In this document: in pieces, positions 39,746-49,545 of the stretch | Numbering within the stretch: position 1 is the first letter of the stretch | How the letters are laid out: each line of letters opens with the position of its first letter | DNA from: Neopusillimonas aromaticivorans | GTDB lineage: Bacteria; Pseudomonadota; Gammaproteobacteria; Burkholderiales; Burkholderiaceae_B | Direction: 5' to 3' | NCBI RefSeq assembly: GCF_030344915.1 | Contig: NZ_CP128233.1 | Coordinates: 2,170,001 to 2,234,000, forward strand | DNA length: 64,000 nucleotides | Position numbers and translations under genes: made by a program | The notes under the pieces: generated by a model | Seen by the model: only the letters and a program-made list of their open reading frames with translations | Told to the model about the DNA's origin: nothing | The model's database searches: none

Positions 39746-41791
39746 ATGAGCCAATCGCCCACCCAAGATTCATCCCTGGCCAACGCAGTCCGCGCCCTGG
39801 CAATGGATGCAGTCCAGCAAGCCAAGTCCGGTCACCCCGGCGCCCCCATGGGTATGGCCGACATTGCCGAAGCCCTCTGGACACGCCATCTGCGCCATAA
39901 TCCTGCCGACCCGGCCTGGGCCAATCGCGACCGTTTCGTGTTGTCCAATGGTCATGGTTCGATGCTCATTTACGCCCTGCTGCACCTCAGTGGTTACGAC
40001 CTGCCCATCGATGAGTTGCGCAATTTCCGCCAGTTGCACTCGCGTACGCCGGGTCACCCCGAAGTCGGTATTACGGCGGGGGTTGAAACAACCACAGGCC
40101 CGCTGGGCCAGGGTGTCAGCAATGCCGTGGGTATGGCGCTGGCCGAGGCCTTGCTGGCCAAAGAGTTCAACCGCGACGGTCACGACGTTGTCGATCACTA
40201 CACCTATGCCTTTGTGGGCGACGGCTGCCTGATGGAAGGCATTTCGCACGAGGCGTGCTCGCTGGCCGGTACCCTCAAGTTGTCCAAGCTCATCGTGTAT
40301 TACGATGACAACGGCATTTCCATTGACGGCAATGTCGAGCACTGGTTTGCCGACGACACCCCGGCCCGCTTCGAAAGCTATGGCTGGAACGTCATCCGTA
40401 ATGTCGACGGCCACAATGTCATGGCGGTTGATCAGGCCACCGAGCTGGCCAAACAATACGCTGCCCAAGGCAAGGGTCCAACCCTGATTTGCTGCCGTAC
40501 CGTTATCGGCAAGGGCGCCCCCACCATGGAAGGCACCGAGAAGGTTCATGGTTCGCCGCTGGGTGCCGAAGAAATTGCGGCTACACGCGCGGCCCTGAAC
40601 TGGCCTCACGCCCCCTTCGAGATTCCGGCGCATATCTATCAGCGCTGGGACGGCCGTATCAAGGGTCAGCTCTGGCAGAACGAATGGAACGAAAAGTTTG
40701 AGGCCTATGCGCAGGCTTACCCCGAGCTGGCGGCCGAGCTGCAGCGTCGCATGGCCGGTGATTTGCCTGCCGGTTTCGAGGCCCAGGTCCAGGCCGTTAT
40801 TCGTGCCACGGCCGAGCGTGCTGAAACCATTGCAACACGCAAGGCATCGCAAAATGCCATTACCGACCTGGTTGAGTTGCTGCCTGAAATGCTGGGCGGC
40901 TCCGCCGACCTGACGGGTTCCAACTTCACCGACTGGAAAGGTGCTACGGCGGTGCGCGCCACCGCTGATGGCCTGCAGTTCGGTCGTCACATCAACTACG
41001 GTGTGCGCGAGTTCGGCATGGCGGCCATCATGAACGGTGTGGCCTTGCACGGCGGCTATCTGCCGTTCGGCGGCACGTTCCTGACGTTTTCCGACTATTC
41101 CCGCAATGCGCTGCGCATGGCGGCCCTTATGAAGCAACGGGTGGTGCATGTGTTCACGCATGATTCGATCGGGCTGGGCGAAGACGGCCCTACCCACCAA
41201 TCTGTCGAACACGCGGCCAGCCTGCGCCTGATTCCCAACCTTCATGTCTGGCGTCCTTGCGATACCACCGAAACTGCTGTGGCCTGGGCTCAGTCGGTGT
41301 CGCGTCCGGCCAGCATCGGCATGCAGGTGCGTGCGGGCGGTCCGTCCGCCTTGTTGCTGTCACGCCAGAATCTGCCGTTTATTCCGCGTGATGAAGCAAC
41401 GGTGCAGGCCATTGCCCGTGGCGGTTATGTGTTGTCCGATGCGCAAGGGTTCAAGGCCGTCATCATAGCAACGGGTTCTGAAGTTGAAATTGCGCTGGCT
41501 GCACAAAAGCAGCTGGCAGAAAAGGGCGTTGCGGTCCGCGTTGTGTCCATGCCGTGCACCGAGGTTTTCGATGCGCAAGATGCGGCCTGGAAAGCCGTCG
41601 TGCTGCCTGCCGGCATACCGCGTGTGGCGGTCGAAGCCGGCGTCACCAATGGCTGGTACAAATATGTGGGTCTTGAAGGGGCTGTCGTAGGTATCGATAC
41701 TTACGGTGAGTCGGCGCCAGCAGGGGTGTTGTTCAAGCATTTTGGTCTGACCGCCGAACACGTTGCGGCGGCAGTCGAACAGGTTCTATAA
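39746..41791 (+). CDS. tkt: Transketolase
   Basis: Thiamine-diphosphate enzyme of the pentose phosphate pathway, 681 residues, intact. The N-terminal segment AVQQAKSGHPGAPMGMADIA, the cofactor motif GDGCLMEGISHEACSLAGTL and the second domain GVREFGMAAIMNGVALHGGY with HDSIGLGEDGPTHQ are all family hallmarks. It heads a rightward string with gap, pgk, mog, fba and pur genes. The gap gene starts 14 bases later. A long open frame on the other strand is a codon-usage shadow. Confidence 0.96.
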   Translation: MSQSPTQDSSLANAVRALAMDAVQQAKSGHPGAPMGMADIAEALWTRHLRHNPADPAWANRDRFVLSNGHGSMLIYALLHLSGYDLPIDELRNFRQLHSRTPGHPEVGITAGVETTTGPLGQGVSNAVGMALAEALLAKEFNRDGHDVVDHYTYAFVGDGCLMEGISHEACSLAGTLKLSKLIVYYDDNGISIDGNVEHWFADDTPARFESYGWNVIRNVDGHNVMAVDQATELAKQYAAQGKGPTLICCRTVIGKGAPTMEGTEKVHGSPLGAEEIAATRAALNWPHAPFEIPAHIYQRWDGRIKGQLWQNEWNEKFEAYAQAYPELAAELQRRMAGDLPAGFEAQVQAVIRATAERAETIATRKASQNAITDLVELLPEMLGGSADLTGSNFTDWKGATAVRATADGLQFGRHINYGVREFGMAAIMNGVALHGGYLPFGGTFLTFSDYSRNALRMAALMKQRVVHVFTHDSIGLGEDGPTHQSVEHAASLRLIPNLHVWRPCDTTETAVAWAQSVSRPASIGMQVRAGGPSALLLSRQNLPFIPRDEATVQAIARGGYVLSDAQGFKAVIIATGSEVEIALAAQKQLAEKGVAVRVVSMPCTEVFDAQDAAWKAVVLPAGIPRVAVEAGVTNGWYKYVGLEGAVVGIDTYGESAPAGVLFKHFGLTAEHVAAAVEQVL

Positions 41792-41805
41792 ACAGGAGAT
41801 TTACC

Positions 41806-42819
41806 ATGGCAATTCGCGTAGCGATCAACGGATATGGGCGTATTGGCCGCAACATTTTGCGTGCCCACTACGAAGGCGGCAAAAAGCACGACATCGAAAT
41901 CGTGGCCATCAATGACTTGGGCGACCCCAAAACCAACGCCCACCTGACCCGTTACGACACCGCCCACGGCAAGTTCCCCGGCACGGTTGAGGTTGACGGC
42001 GACTTCCTGGTGGTTAACGGCGACAAGATCCGTGTTCTGGCCAACCGTAACCCGGCCGAATTGCCCTGGGGCGAGCTGGGCGTTGACGTCGTGCTCGAAT
42101 GTACCGGCTTTTTCACCAGCAAAGCGGCGGCCAGCGCTCACATCAAGGGCGGTGCCAAGAAAGTCATCATTTCGGCACCCGGCGGCAACGATGTTGACGC
42201 AACCGTTGTTTACGGTGTCAACCATAACGTTCTGAAAGCGTCTGATACCGTTATTTCCAATGCATCGTGCACGACCAACTGCCTGGCTCCGCTGGTATTG
42301 CCCTTGCACCAGAAACTGGGTGTGGTGAATGGCCTGATGACCACCATCCACGCCTACACCAATGACCAGGTTCTGACCGACGTGTACCACTCTGACCTGC
42401 GCCGCGCACGTTCGGCCACGTCCAGCATGATCCCGACCAAAACCGGTGCGGCTTCTGCGGTTGGCCTGGTTCTTCCCGAACTCAATGGCAAGCTCGATGG
42501 CTACGCGATGCGCGTCCCCACCATCAACGTGTCCATCGTTGACCTGTCGTTCGTGGCTGCCCGCGAAACAACGGTTGAAGAAGTCAATGCCATCCTGAAA
42601 GAAGCCGCTGCGTCGGGCCCTCTCAAAGGTATCCTCGATTACAGCGACGAGCCGCTGGTTTCGGTCGACTACAACCACACGGCAGCGTCGTCCACCGTTG
42701 ACTCGGGTCTGACCAAAGTGTCCGGTAACCTGGTCAAGGTTTGCTCGTGGTATGACAACGAGTGGGGCTTCTCGAACCGCATGCTCGACACGACAGTTGC
42801 ACTGATGTCGGCCAAGTAA
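41806..42819 (+). CDS. gap: Glyceraldehyde-3-phosphate dehydrogenase, type I
   Basis: Converts glyceraldehyde 3-phosphate to 1,3-bisphosphoglycerate with NAD. The N-terminal Rossmann motif is INGYGRIGRNILR, the catalytic Cys is in ISNASCTTNCLAPLVLPLHQ, and the C-terminal SWYDNEWGFSNRM is conserved. It has 337 residues and is intact. A hairpin follows it before pgk. Confidence 0.96.
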   Translation: MAIRVAINGYGRIGRNILRAHYEGGKKHDIEIVAINDLGDPKTNAHLTRYDTAHGKFPGTVEVDGDFLVVNGDKIRVLANRNPAELPWGELGVDVVLECTGFFTSKAAASAHIKGGAKKVIISAPGGNDVDATVVYGVNHNVLKASDTVISNASCTTNCLAPLVLPLHQKLGVVNGLMTTIHAYTNDQVLTDVYHSDLRRARSATSSMIPTKTGAASAVGLVLPELNGKLDGYAMRVPTINVSIVDLSFVAARETTVEEVNAILKEAAASGPLKGILDYSDEPLVSVDYNHTAASSTVDSGLTKVSGNLVKVCSWYDNEWGFSNRMLDTTVALMSAK

Positions 42820-42836
42820 TACGCCGGTTGTGTGCT

Positions 42837-42863
42837 GCAAGGGCGGGGTCATCCCGCCCTTGC
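42837..42863 (+). terminator. Hairpin between gap and pgk
   Basis: An 11-bp perfect stem (GCAAGGGCGGG / CCCGCCCTTGC) with a 5-base loop starts 18 bases after the gap stop. The following sequence is pyrimidine-rich rather than a clean T tract, so partial termination, or stabilisation of the upstream message, is as likely as full termination. Confidence 0.55.
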
Positions 42864-42903
42864 GCTGTCTGCCTTCTTTTCAAACTGTCTTTTCATTTTT
42901 CCC

Positions 42904-44101
42904 ATGTCCAACGTTCAAACCCTTTCTGCCCTGGCCAAGGCCAATCAACTGGCTGGCAAACGCGTGTTCATTCGCTCTGACCTGAACGTGCCATTCAACG
43001 ATGCCCGCGAAATCACTGAAGACACCCGTATCCGTGCTTCCATTCCGGCGGTGCGTCTGGCGCTGGACGCCGGTGCCGCTGTTATGGTGACGTCTCACCT
43101 GGGCCGTCCGACAGAAGGTACGGTCACGCCTGACGACTCTCTGGCGCCCGTGGCGCGCCGTATGGCCGAACTGCTGGGTACTGAGGTACGCCTGGTGGCA
43201 GACTGGGTGGACGGCGTCGATGTGGCACCCGGCCAGGTCGTCATGCTTGAAAACGCCCGCTGCAATGTGGGCGAAAAGAAAAATGATGAAGCACTGTCAC
43301 GCAAGATGGCAGCCTTGTGCGATGTGTATGTCAACGACGCATTTGGCACGGCACACCGGGCCGAAGCGACGACCCATGGCATAGCCCGTTTTGCCCCGGT
43401 AGCGTGTGCCGGCCCCTTGCTGGAAGCCGAGCTTGACGCCCTGGGTCGGGCGCTCGAACAACCCAGTGCGCCCTATGGTTGCGATTGTGGCCGGCTCGAA
43501 AGTTTCGACCAAGCTGTCGATCTTGCGCGCGTTGGCCGACAAGGTTGACCAGCTGGTGGTGGGCGGTGGTATTGCCAATACGTTCATGCTGGCCCAGGGC
43601 CTGCCGATCGGAAAATCACTGGCCGAACCCGATCAGGTCGAGGAAGCCCGTGCCGTGATCGATATCATGCAAAAGCGTGGTGCCGGTGTACCCATTCCGA
43701 CGGACGTGGTCTGTGCCAAATCGTTCAGTGCGGATGCTGAAGCGACCGTCAAGGCGTCTGCCGATGTGGCTGAAGACGACCTGATTCTTGATATTGGTCC
43801 TGATACAGCGCAAACCTTGGCTGGTATCTTGAAGCAGGCCGGTACCATCGTCTGGAATGGCCCAGTGGGTGTGTTCGAGTTTGACGCCTTTGCCAATGGC
43901 ACCAAGGTCGTGGCGCAAGCCATCGCTGACTCCGCCGCATTTTCGATTGCTGGTGGCGGCGATACGCTGGCGGCCATCGCCAAGTACAACATCGCCGACA
44001 AGGTCGGTTATATCTCGACCGGTGGCGGTGCCTTCCTTGAGTTCCTTGAAGGCAAGGTCTTGCCCGCTGTCGATGTGCTGCAACAGCGCGCTGCTGGCTA
44101 A
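42904..44101 (+). CDS. pgk: Phosphoglycerate kinase (frame break near 43475)
   Basis: Transfers phosphate between 1,3-bisphosphoglycerate and ADP. The N-terminal domain has KRVFIRSDLNVPFND, VMVTSHLGRPTEG and DVYVNDAFGTAHRAEAT. After the break come MVAIVAGSKVSTKLSILRAL, GGGIANTFMLAQG, WNGPVGVFEFDAFANGT and ISTGGGAFLEFLEGK. The ATG at 42904 fits the family start. The break near 43475 is best explained by an extra T before ATGGTTGCG. As the only pgk seen and essential for glycolysis, it is unlikely to be truly dead. Confidence 0.94.
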
Positions 44102-44139
44102 ATACAACGGGCCGTTATTGTTCTGCTACAGGGGGTTCT

Positions 44140-44766
44140 ATGTCGATTGAAAAACGTTTGGTTCGTGCCCATCCCGACCAGTTGCTGGTCGGACTGGTGT
44201 CCATTTCCGATCGTGCCTCATCGGGTACGTACGAAGATCAGGGCATTCCCGCCTTGCAAACCTGGCTCGAAGGCGCGCTGCTTAACGGTGCGCAGTTTGC
44301 CGCTCGTCTGATTCCCGACGAGCAAACGGTCATTTCAGCGACGCTGATTGAGCTGGTCGATGAGGTCGGGTGCGACCTGGTGTTGACGACCGGTGGCACC
44401 GGCCCCGCCCGACGTGATGTCACCCCTGAAGCGACGCTGGCTGTAGGTACCAAGGTCATGCCCGGGTTCGGTGAGCAAATGCGTCAGATCAGCCTGCAAT
44501 TCGTACCGACGGCAATTTTGTCGCGTCAGGTGGCTGTGGTCCGGGAAACTGAAGACCATGCTGCGCTGATCATCAACCTGCCTGGCCAGCCCAAAGCCAT
44601 CCGTGAAACCCTTGAGGGGCTCAAGGATGAACAGGGTAAAAGCCTGGTGGCCGGTGTGTTTGCTGCCGTTCCGTATTGCATCGATCTGATCGGCGGCCCC
44701 TATATTGAAACCCATGAACACGTGGTCAAAGCCTTCCGTCCCAAGTCGGCGGTTCGGGTAAAATGA
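44140..44766 (+). CDS. mog: Molybdopterin adenylyltransferase Mog
   Basis: Adenylylates molybdopterin before molybdate insertion. The sequence is very close to E. coli Mog: LVSISDRASSGTYEDQGIPA, LTTGGTGPARRDVTPEATLA, MPGFGEQMRQISLQFVPTAI and NLPGQPKAIRETLEG. It has 208 residues and is intact. It lies between pgk and fba, 38 bases from each, in a glycolytic string where I would have expected pyruvate kinase. The sulfite dehydrogenase at 20488 would use its product. Confidence 0.95.
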   Translation: MSIEKRLVRAHPDQLLVGLVSISDRASSGTYEDQGIPALQTWLEGALLNGAQFAARLIPDEQTVISATLIELVDEVGCDLVLTTGGTGPARRDVTPEATLAVGTKVMPGFGEQMRQISLQFVPTAILSRQVAVVRETEDHAALIINLPGQPKAIRETLEGLKDEQGKSLVAGVFAAVPYCIDLIGGPYIETHEHVVKAFRPKSAVRVK

Positions 44767-44803
44767 CCCCCATTACTTATTCTTTCTGATCAGGAGTCTT
44801 TCC

Positions 44804-45868
44804 ATGGCCCTCGTTTCCATGCGTCAGCTGCTCGACCACGCTGCCGAAAACGGTTACGGTATCCCCGCCTTTAACGTCAATAACCTGGAACAGGTTCAGG
44901 CCATTATGGAGGCCGCGCACGAAACCAACAGCCCGGTCATCATGCAGGCGTCGGCGGGTGCGCGTAAATACGCCGGTGAAGGCTTCCTCAAGTACCTCAT
45001 TCAGGCAGCGGTCGAAAGCTACCCGCATCTGCCCGTGGTCATGCACCAAGACCACGGGCAGTCGCCGGCCATTTGCCAGGGCGCCATCAACCTGGGGTTC
45101 ACCAGCGTCATGATGGACGGCTCATTGAAGGAAGACGGCAAAACCATTGCCGACTACGAGTACAACGTTGACGTCACCCGCAAAGTGGTCGACATGGCCC
45201 ACAAACTGGGCATTACCGTTGAAGGCGAACTGGGCTGTCTGGGTTCGCTTGAAACCATGGAAGGCGACAAGGAAGACGGCCACGGTGCCGACGGCAAGCT
45301 GACGCTTGAGCAGTTGCTTACCGATCCCGAACAGGCTGCCGACTTTGTCCGTAAAACCCAGCTTGATGCCCTGGCCATTGCCATCGGCACCAGCCACGGT
45401 GCGTACAAGTTCTCCCGCAAGCCCACCGGCGACATTCTTTCCATCGCCCGTATCAAAGAAATCCACCAGCGTCTGCCCAACACGCACCTGGTCATGCACG
45501 GTTCATCCAGCGTTCCTCAAGAACTTCTGGCTGAAATCCGCGAATTTGGCGGCGACATGAAAGAAACCTACGGCGTGCCGGTCGAAGAAATCCAGGAAGC
45601 CATCAAGTTCGGCGTTCGCAAAATCAATATCGACACCGACATCCGTCTGGCCATGACCGGCGCGATTCGCCGTTTCTTCGTTGAAAATCCCTCGAAGTTC
45701 GACCCGCGCGAATACCTCAAGCCTGCGCGCATTGCGGCCAAAGGTATTTGCCTGCAGCGCTACGAGCAGTTCGGTTGTGCCGGCCAGGCGTCCAAGATCA
45801 AGCCGGTTGCCCTCGACGAAATGGCTCGCAAGTACGCTGCTGGCGAACTGGCCCAGGTAGTACAGTAA
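44804..45868 (+). CDS. fba: Fructose-bisphosphate aldolase, class II
   Basis: Zinc-dependent aldolase of glycolysis/gluconeogenesis, 354 residues, intact. AFNVNNLEQVQAIMEAAHET, the metal and substrate region VVMHQDHGQSPA, TSVMMDGSLKEDGKTIADYE, and LVMHGSSSVPQE with the later zinc His are present. The protein is of the CbbA-like length with KINIDTDIRLAMTGAIRRF near its end. purC begins directly after its stop. Confidence 0.96.
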   Translation: MALVSMRQLLDHAAENGYGIPAFNVNNLEQVQAIMEAAHETNSPVIMQASAGARKYAGEGFLKYLIQAAVESYPHLPVVMHQDHGQSPAICQGAINLGFTSVMMDGSLKEDGKTIADYEYNVDVTRKVVDMAHKLGITVEGELGCLGSLETMEGDKEDGHGADGKLTLEQLLTDPEQAADFVRKTQLDALAIAIGTSHGAYKFSRKPTGDILSIARIKEIHQRLPNTHLVMHGSSSVPQELLAEIREFGGDMKETYGVPVEEIQEAIKFGVRKINIDTDIRLAMTGAIRRFFVENPSKFDPREYLKPARIAAKGICLQRYEQFGCAGQASKIKPVALDEMARKYAAGELAQVVQ

Positions 45869-46747
45869 ATGTCAGGCCTGCTCCAGTCCTCCATTACCTC
45901 CTTGCCGCTGATCGCACGCGGCAAGGTGCGCGACATGTATGCGGTAGGCGACGACAAGCTGCTCATCGTTGCGACCGACCGTATTTCGGCCTTTGATGTC
46001 ATTCTCGATGATCCAGTGCCGGGCAAGGGTGCCGTACTGACCTCACTGACCGAGTTCTGGCTGAAAAAGCTGGCCCATATTGTGCCCAACCACAGCACCG
46101 ACGTGCGCCCTGAAGACGTTGTCACCCCTGACGAGCGTGATCAGGTGGTGGGTCGTGCCATGGTGGTCAAACGGCTCAAGCCGGTTATGGTTGAAGCGGT
46201 TGCCCGCGGCTATCTTATTGGTTCAGGCTGGAAAGACTATCAGGCCAGTGGCGCCGTTTGCGGCATCACCTTGCCTGCCGGCTTGCAACAGGCCAGCCGT
46301 TTGCCCCAGCCCATCTTTACACCTGCGGCCAAGGCCGAAGTCGGGGCTCACGACGAAAACGTCGACTTCGCTCATGTCGTGCGCGAAGTCGGTCAGGCGA
46401 TGGCCGAACAGATTCGTGACATCACCTTGCGTTTGTATGCGGAAGCCTCTGACTATGCGGCAACCAAGGGCATCATCATTGCTGACACCAAGTTTGAATT
46501 TGGTCTCGATGATGCGGGGCAGTTGCACCTGATGGACGAAGTCCTGACGCCAGACTCTTCCCGTTTCTGGCCGGCCGATGGCTATACCGAGGGCACCAGC
46601 CCGCCGTCCTTCGACAAACAGTTTGTTCGCGACTGGCTCGAAACCCAGGTTTGGGACAAAACCCCGCCTGCGCCGCGTCTGCCTGCCGACGTTATTGAAA
46701 AGACGGCTGCCAAGTATCACGAAGCCCTGACCCGTCTTACCGCTTGA
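45869..46747 (+). CDS. purC: Phosphoribosylaminoimidazole-succinocarboxamide synthase PurC
   Basis: Ligates aspartate to CAIR in purine synthesis. It has 292 residues of the longer SAICAR synthase type. The N-terminus has LIARGKVRDMYAVGDDKLLI, then ATDRISAFDVILDDPVPGKG, and the centre has VEAVARGYLIGSGWKDY and IADTKFEFGLDDAGQLHLMD. The gene abuts fba (no gap) and is followed by purE and purK, so carbon and purine genes are probably cotranscribed. Confidence 0.96.
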   Translation: MSGLLQSSITSLPLIARGKVRDMYAVGDDKLLIVATDRISAFDVILDDPVPGKGAVLTSLTEFWLKKLAHIVPNHSTDVRPEDVVTPDERDQVVGRAMVVKRLKPVMVEAVARGYLIGSGWKDYQASGAVCGITLPAGLQQASRLPQPIFTPAAKAEVGAHDENVDFAHVVREVGQAMAEQIRDITLRLYAEASDYAATKGIIIADTKFEFGLDDAGQLHLMDEVLTPDSSRFWPADGYTEGTSPPSFDKQFVRDWLETQVWDKTPPAPRLPADVIEKTAAKYHEALTRLTA

Positions 46748-46760
46748 TTCACCGCCTTCT

Positions 46761-47273
46761 ATGACTGCTACTGTAACTGCCGCACCGCTTGTCGGTGTCA
46801 TCATGGGTTCTTCCAGCGATTGGGACGTCATGAAAAATGCTACCGACATGCTGGATGCTTTCGGTGTGTCCTACGAGGCGCGAGTTATCTCGGCGCACCG
46901 TATGCCCACCGACATGGCCGATTATGGTGCCGCTGCACGCAGTCGCGGCTTGCGTGCCATTATTGCCGGTGCAGGTGGCGCTGCCCATTTGCCCGGCATG
47001 ATGGCCGCCCTGACACCCGTGCCGGTGTTCGGCGTACCGGTACCGTCGCGCTATCTGCGCGGTGAAGACTCTTTGTTGTCCATTGTGCAAATGCCCAAAG
47101 GCGTACCGGTCGCTACATTTGCCATTGGCGAGGCTGGGGCAGCCAATGCGGCCCTGCATGCCATTGCCTGCCTGGCCACCACCGATACAGTGCTGGCCGA
47201 AAAGCTCGATGCGTTCCGTGAACGCCAAACCCAGGCCGCTCGCGACATGCGGGTGCCGCCTGCTACTACCTAG
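46761..47273 (+). CDS. purE: N5-carboxyaminoimidazole ribonucleotide mutase PurE
   Basis: Converts N5-CAIR to CAIR. It has 170 residues, intact. GVIMGSSSDWDVMKNATDML binds the substrate, SAHRMPTDMADYGAAA has the catalytic His, and AGAGGAAHLPGMMAALTPVP follows. It lies 13 bases after purC and 9 before purK, its functional partner. Confidence 0.97.
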   Translation: MTATVTAAPLVGVIMGSSSDWDVMKNATDMLDAFGVSYEARVISAHRMPTDMADYGAAARSRGLRAIIAGAGGAAHLPGMMAALTPVPVFGVPVPSRYLRGEDSLLSIVQMPKGVPVATFAIGEAGAANAALHAIACLATTDTVLAEKLDAFRERQTQAARDMRVPPATT

Positions 47274-47282
47274 ATACACATC

Positions 47283-48463
47283 ATGACCGCTTCTGCTTCG
47301 ACCTGGCCTGTGCAACCCGGCAGCTGGCTGGGTATGGTGGGCGGTGGCCAGCTTGGCCGCATGTTCTGCCACGCCGCCCAAAGCCTGGGCTATAAAGTGG
47401 CCGTCCTTGACCCTGCTGCCGGCTGCCCTGCCGGTGTGGTGGCTGATCGCCACATCCAGGCCAGCTACGATGATCTCCGGGCGCTTGACGAGCTGGGTCG
47501 CCTTTGCGCTGCGGTATCCACTGAATTTGAAAATGTGCCCGCCGACAGTTTGCGGCGCCTGGCTCAACATTGCCCGGTCAGTCCTTCCGGTGATGCCGTG
47601 GCTGTTGTGCAAGATCGTATCCAGGAAAAGGCCTTCATCACGCAGGCAGGTGTCCCGGTCGCCCCATATCAGCCCGTTCTGGTTGCAGCCGATCTTCAAA
47701 ATGCCCCCGATACTCTGTTTCCCGGCATCCTGAAGGCCGCGCGCCTGGGGTACGACGGCAAAGGCCAGGCGCGCGTCAGCTCGCGCGAGCAAGCGCTGGA
47801 TGCTTTCGCCGCGTTCGGTTCCGTGCCCTGTGTCCTGGAAGCCATGCTGCCGTTGGCCGACGAAATTTCTGTTGTCATGGCCCGTGGCCACGACGACCAT
47901 TGCGTGGTGTATACGCCGGCTCACAACGAGCACCGCGATGGCATTCTGGCCGTATCATCGGTAGACCCGGTGCCTGCAGAAAGCCGGCAAGCCCTTTACG
48001 TGCAAGCCGCGCAGGCCGCGCAAAAAATTGCCATCGCCTTGAACTATCGGGGTGTACTCTGCGTAGAGTTTTTCGTCCTCGACGACGGCCGCCTGGTGGC
48101 CAATGAAGTCGCCCCGCGTCCGCACAACAGCGGTCATCACACCATTGATGCCTGCATCACCAGCCAGTTTGAGCAGCAGGTCAGGGTGATGGCCGGCATG
48201 CCCTGGGCAGCACCATCAGCCATGATGCCTCGATCATGCTCAATATTCTGGGTGACCTCTGGTTCGATGCCAAAGGCAACTGTCGTGAACCCGATTGGGC
48301 GGGCGTTCTGCGTGCCGATCACGCCAAACTTCACCTGTACGGCAAGGCTGAAGCTCGCAAAGGCCGCAAGATGGGGCACGTGACCATTACCGGCGCAACG
48401 CTTGACGAAGCCCGCCAGCAAGCCAGCCAGGTGGCTCAGGCACTCGGCCTCGCGTTTTCATGA
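47283..48463 (+). CDS. purK: N5-carboxyaminoimidazole ribonucleotide synthase PurK (frame break near 48209)
   Basis: ATP-grasp enzyme that carboxylates AIR to N5-CAIR for PurE. The N-terminus has GMVGGGQLGRMFCHAAQSLG, the ATP-grasp core KAARLGYDGKGQARVSS and VLEAMLPLADEISVVMARG, and then VEFFVLDDGRLVANEVAPRPHNSGH. One C is missing near 48209; the C-terminus then continues SIMLNILGDLWF and ends at 48463. The stop overlaps the sua5 start (ATGA). Repaired length is about 394 residues. Confidence 0.94.
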
Positions 48464-49490
48464 AATATCCCGTCGACCTCGAGCCCATTGAAGCGGCTGC
48501 GCGACGGCTTGTCGGTGGCGGCCTGGTCGCCTTTCCCACCGAAACCGTTTACGGTCTCGGTGCAGACGCTGAAAACCCCGACGCCATCGCCGGTATCTAC
48601 GCCGCCAAAGGCCGACCCGCCGACCATCCCGTCATTGTCCACCTGGCCCCCGGTGCCAGCCTCGACTACTGGGCTTGCGACATCCCCGACATTGCCTGGT
48701 CCCTGGTTGAAGCCTTCTGGCCCGGACCCCTGACACTGATCCTGCATCGCGCACCCCATGTGCCTGACGCCGTCAGTGGCGGCCAGGACACCATCGGCCT
48801 GCGTTGCCCCTCACACCCGATCGCCCAAGCCTTGCTGGCGCAGTTCGCCGCGCTTAAAGGCGGTCACGGCGGCGTTGCCGCCCCATCAGCCAACAAATTT
48901 GGCCAGGTTTCACCCACTACCGCCGACCACGTACGCAGCGGCTTTCCCGAACTGGGCGCCGACCAACTAATGATCCTCGATGGTGGTGCCGCCCAGGTCG
49001 GTATCGAATCAACCATCCTCGACCTGTCGCGTGTCGGCTCAGGGACGCCGCCGGTTCTGTTGCGCCCCGGCCATATCAGCCCCAAAGACATTGCCGACGT
49101 CATCGGCATCATGCCCTTGCAACAGGCTGGCCCCGACGCCCCTCGCGTGTCAGGTTCCCTGAAAGCGCACTACGCGCCCCACACCCCTTGCAACTGGTCA
49201 GCCGCGCCGAGCTCGACGCCATGCTTTGCCAGCCTGCAGACACGACGCGCCGTGTCGTCCTTGCCTTCGGCGAACCACCGTTGTCACCCGAAGCCCTTGC
49301 CCAGACCGGCTGGCACTGGTGCCGCGCCCCACAGAAAGCCGACGCGTACGCCCATGACCTGTACGCTCGCCTGCGCGACATGGACGCCATGGCCTGCGAT
49401 CTTATCCTGCTGGAACGCCCACCCCAAACGCCATCCTGGCAAGCCGTCAACGACCGCATCGGCCGCGCTGCCGCTGCCTTTAACCCCTGA
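48460..49490 (+). CDS. L-threonylcarbamoyladenylate synthase, Sua5 type (frame break near 49183)
   Basis: Makes threonylcarbamoyl-AMP for the t6A37 modification of tRNAs. The YrdC domain has VAFPTETVYGLGADAENPDA, AAKGRPADHPVIVHLA, FWPGPLTLIL and APSANKFGQVSPTTADHV. A C-terminal Sua5 domain follows; one C missing near 49183 breaks the frame, after which LQLVSRAELDAMLCQPADTT continues and ends AAAFNP at 49490. The repaired length of about 344 residues fits the Sua5 rather than the short TsaC form. The last 117 bases of the locus are duplicated at 50173-50289. Confidence 0.92.
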
Positions 49491-49493
49491 AGA
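49377..49493 (+). repeat. Left direct repeat: 3' end of sua5
   Basis: The last 114 bases of sua5 plus three bases past the stop. A second copy at 50173-50289 differs at six positions of 117, with no length change. The two copies flank the ccdAB module in the same orientation. Confidence 0.9.
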
Positions 49494-49545
49494 CAACAGA
49501 TGAAGCGGCTTAAATCAAGTACGCAATGTGGCGAGGCAGGTCTGC

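Noticed and set aside
39770..41245. 491-codon open frame antisense to transketolase
   Set aside because: It mirrors the tkt coding frame, has no family resemblance, and its length follows from strong codon bias in a GC-rich gene.
41701..42852. 383-codon open frame antisense to gap
   Set aside because: Composition (Gly/Val/Asn/His-rich) is the complement of a highly biased GAPDH gene; no signal or domain.
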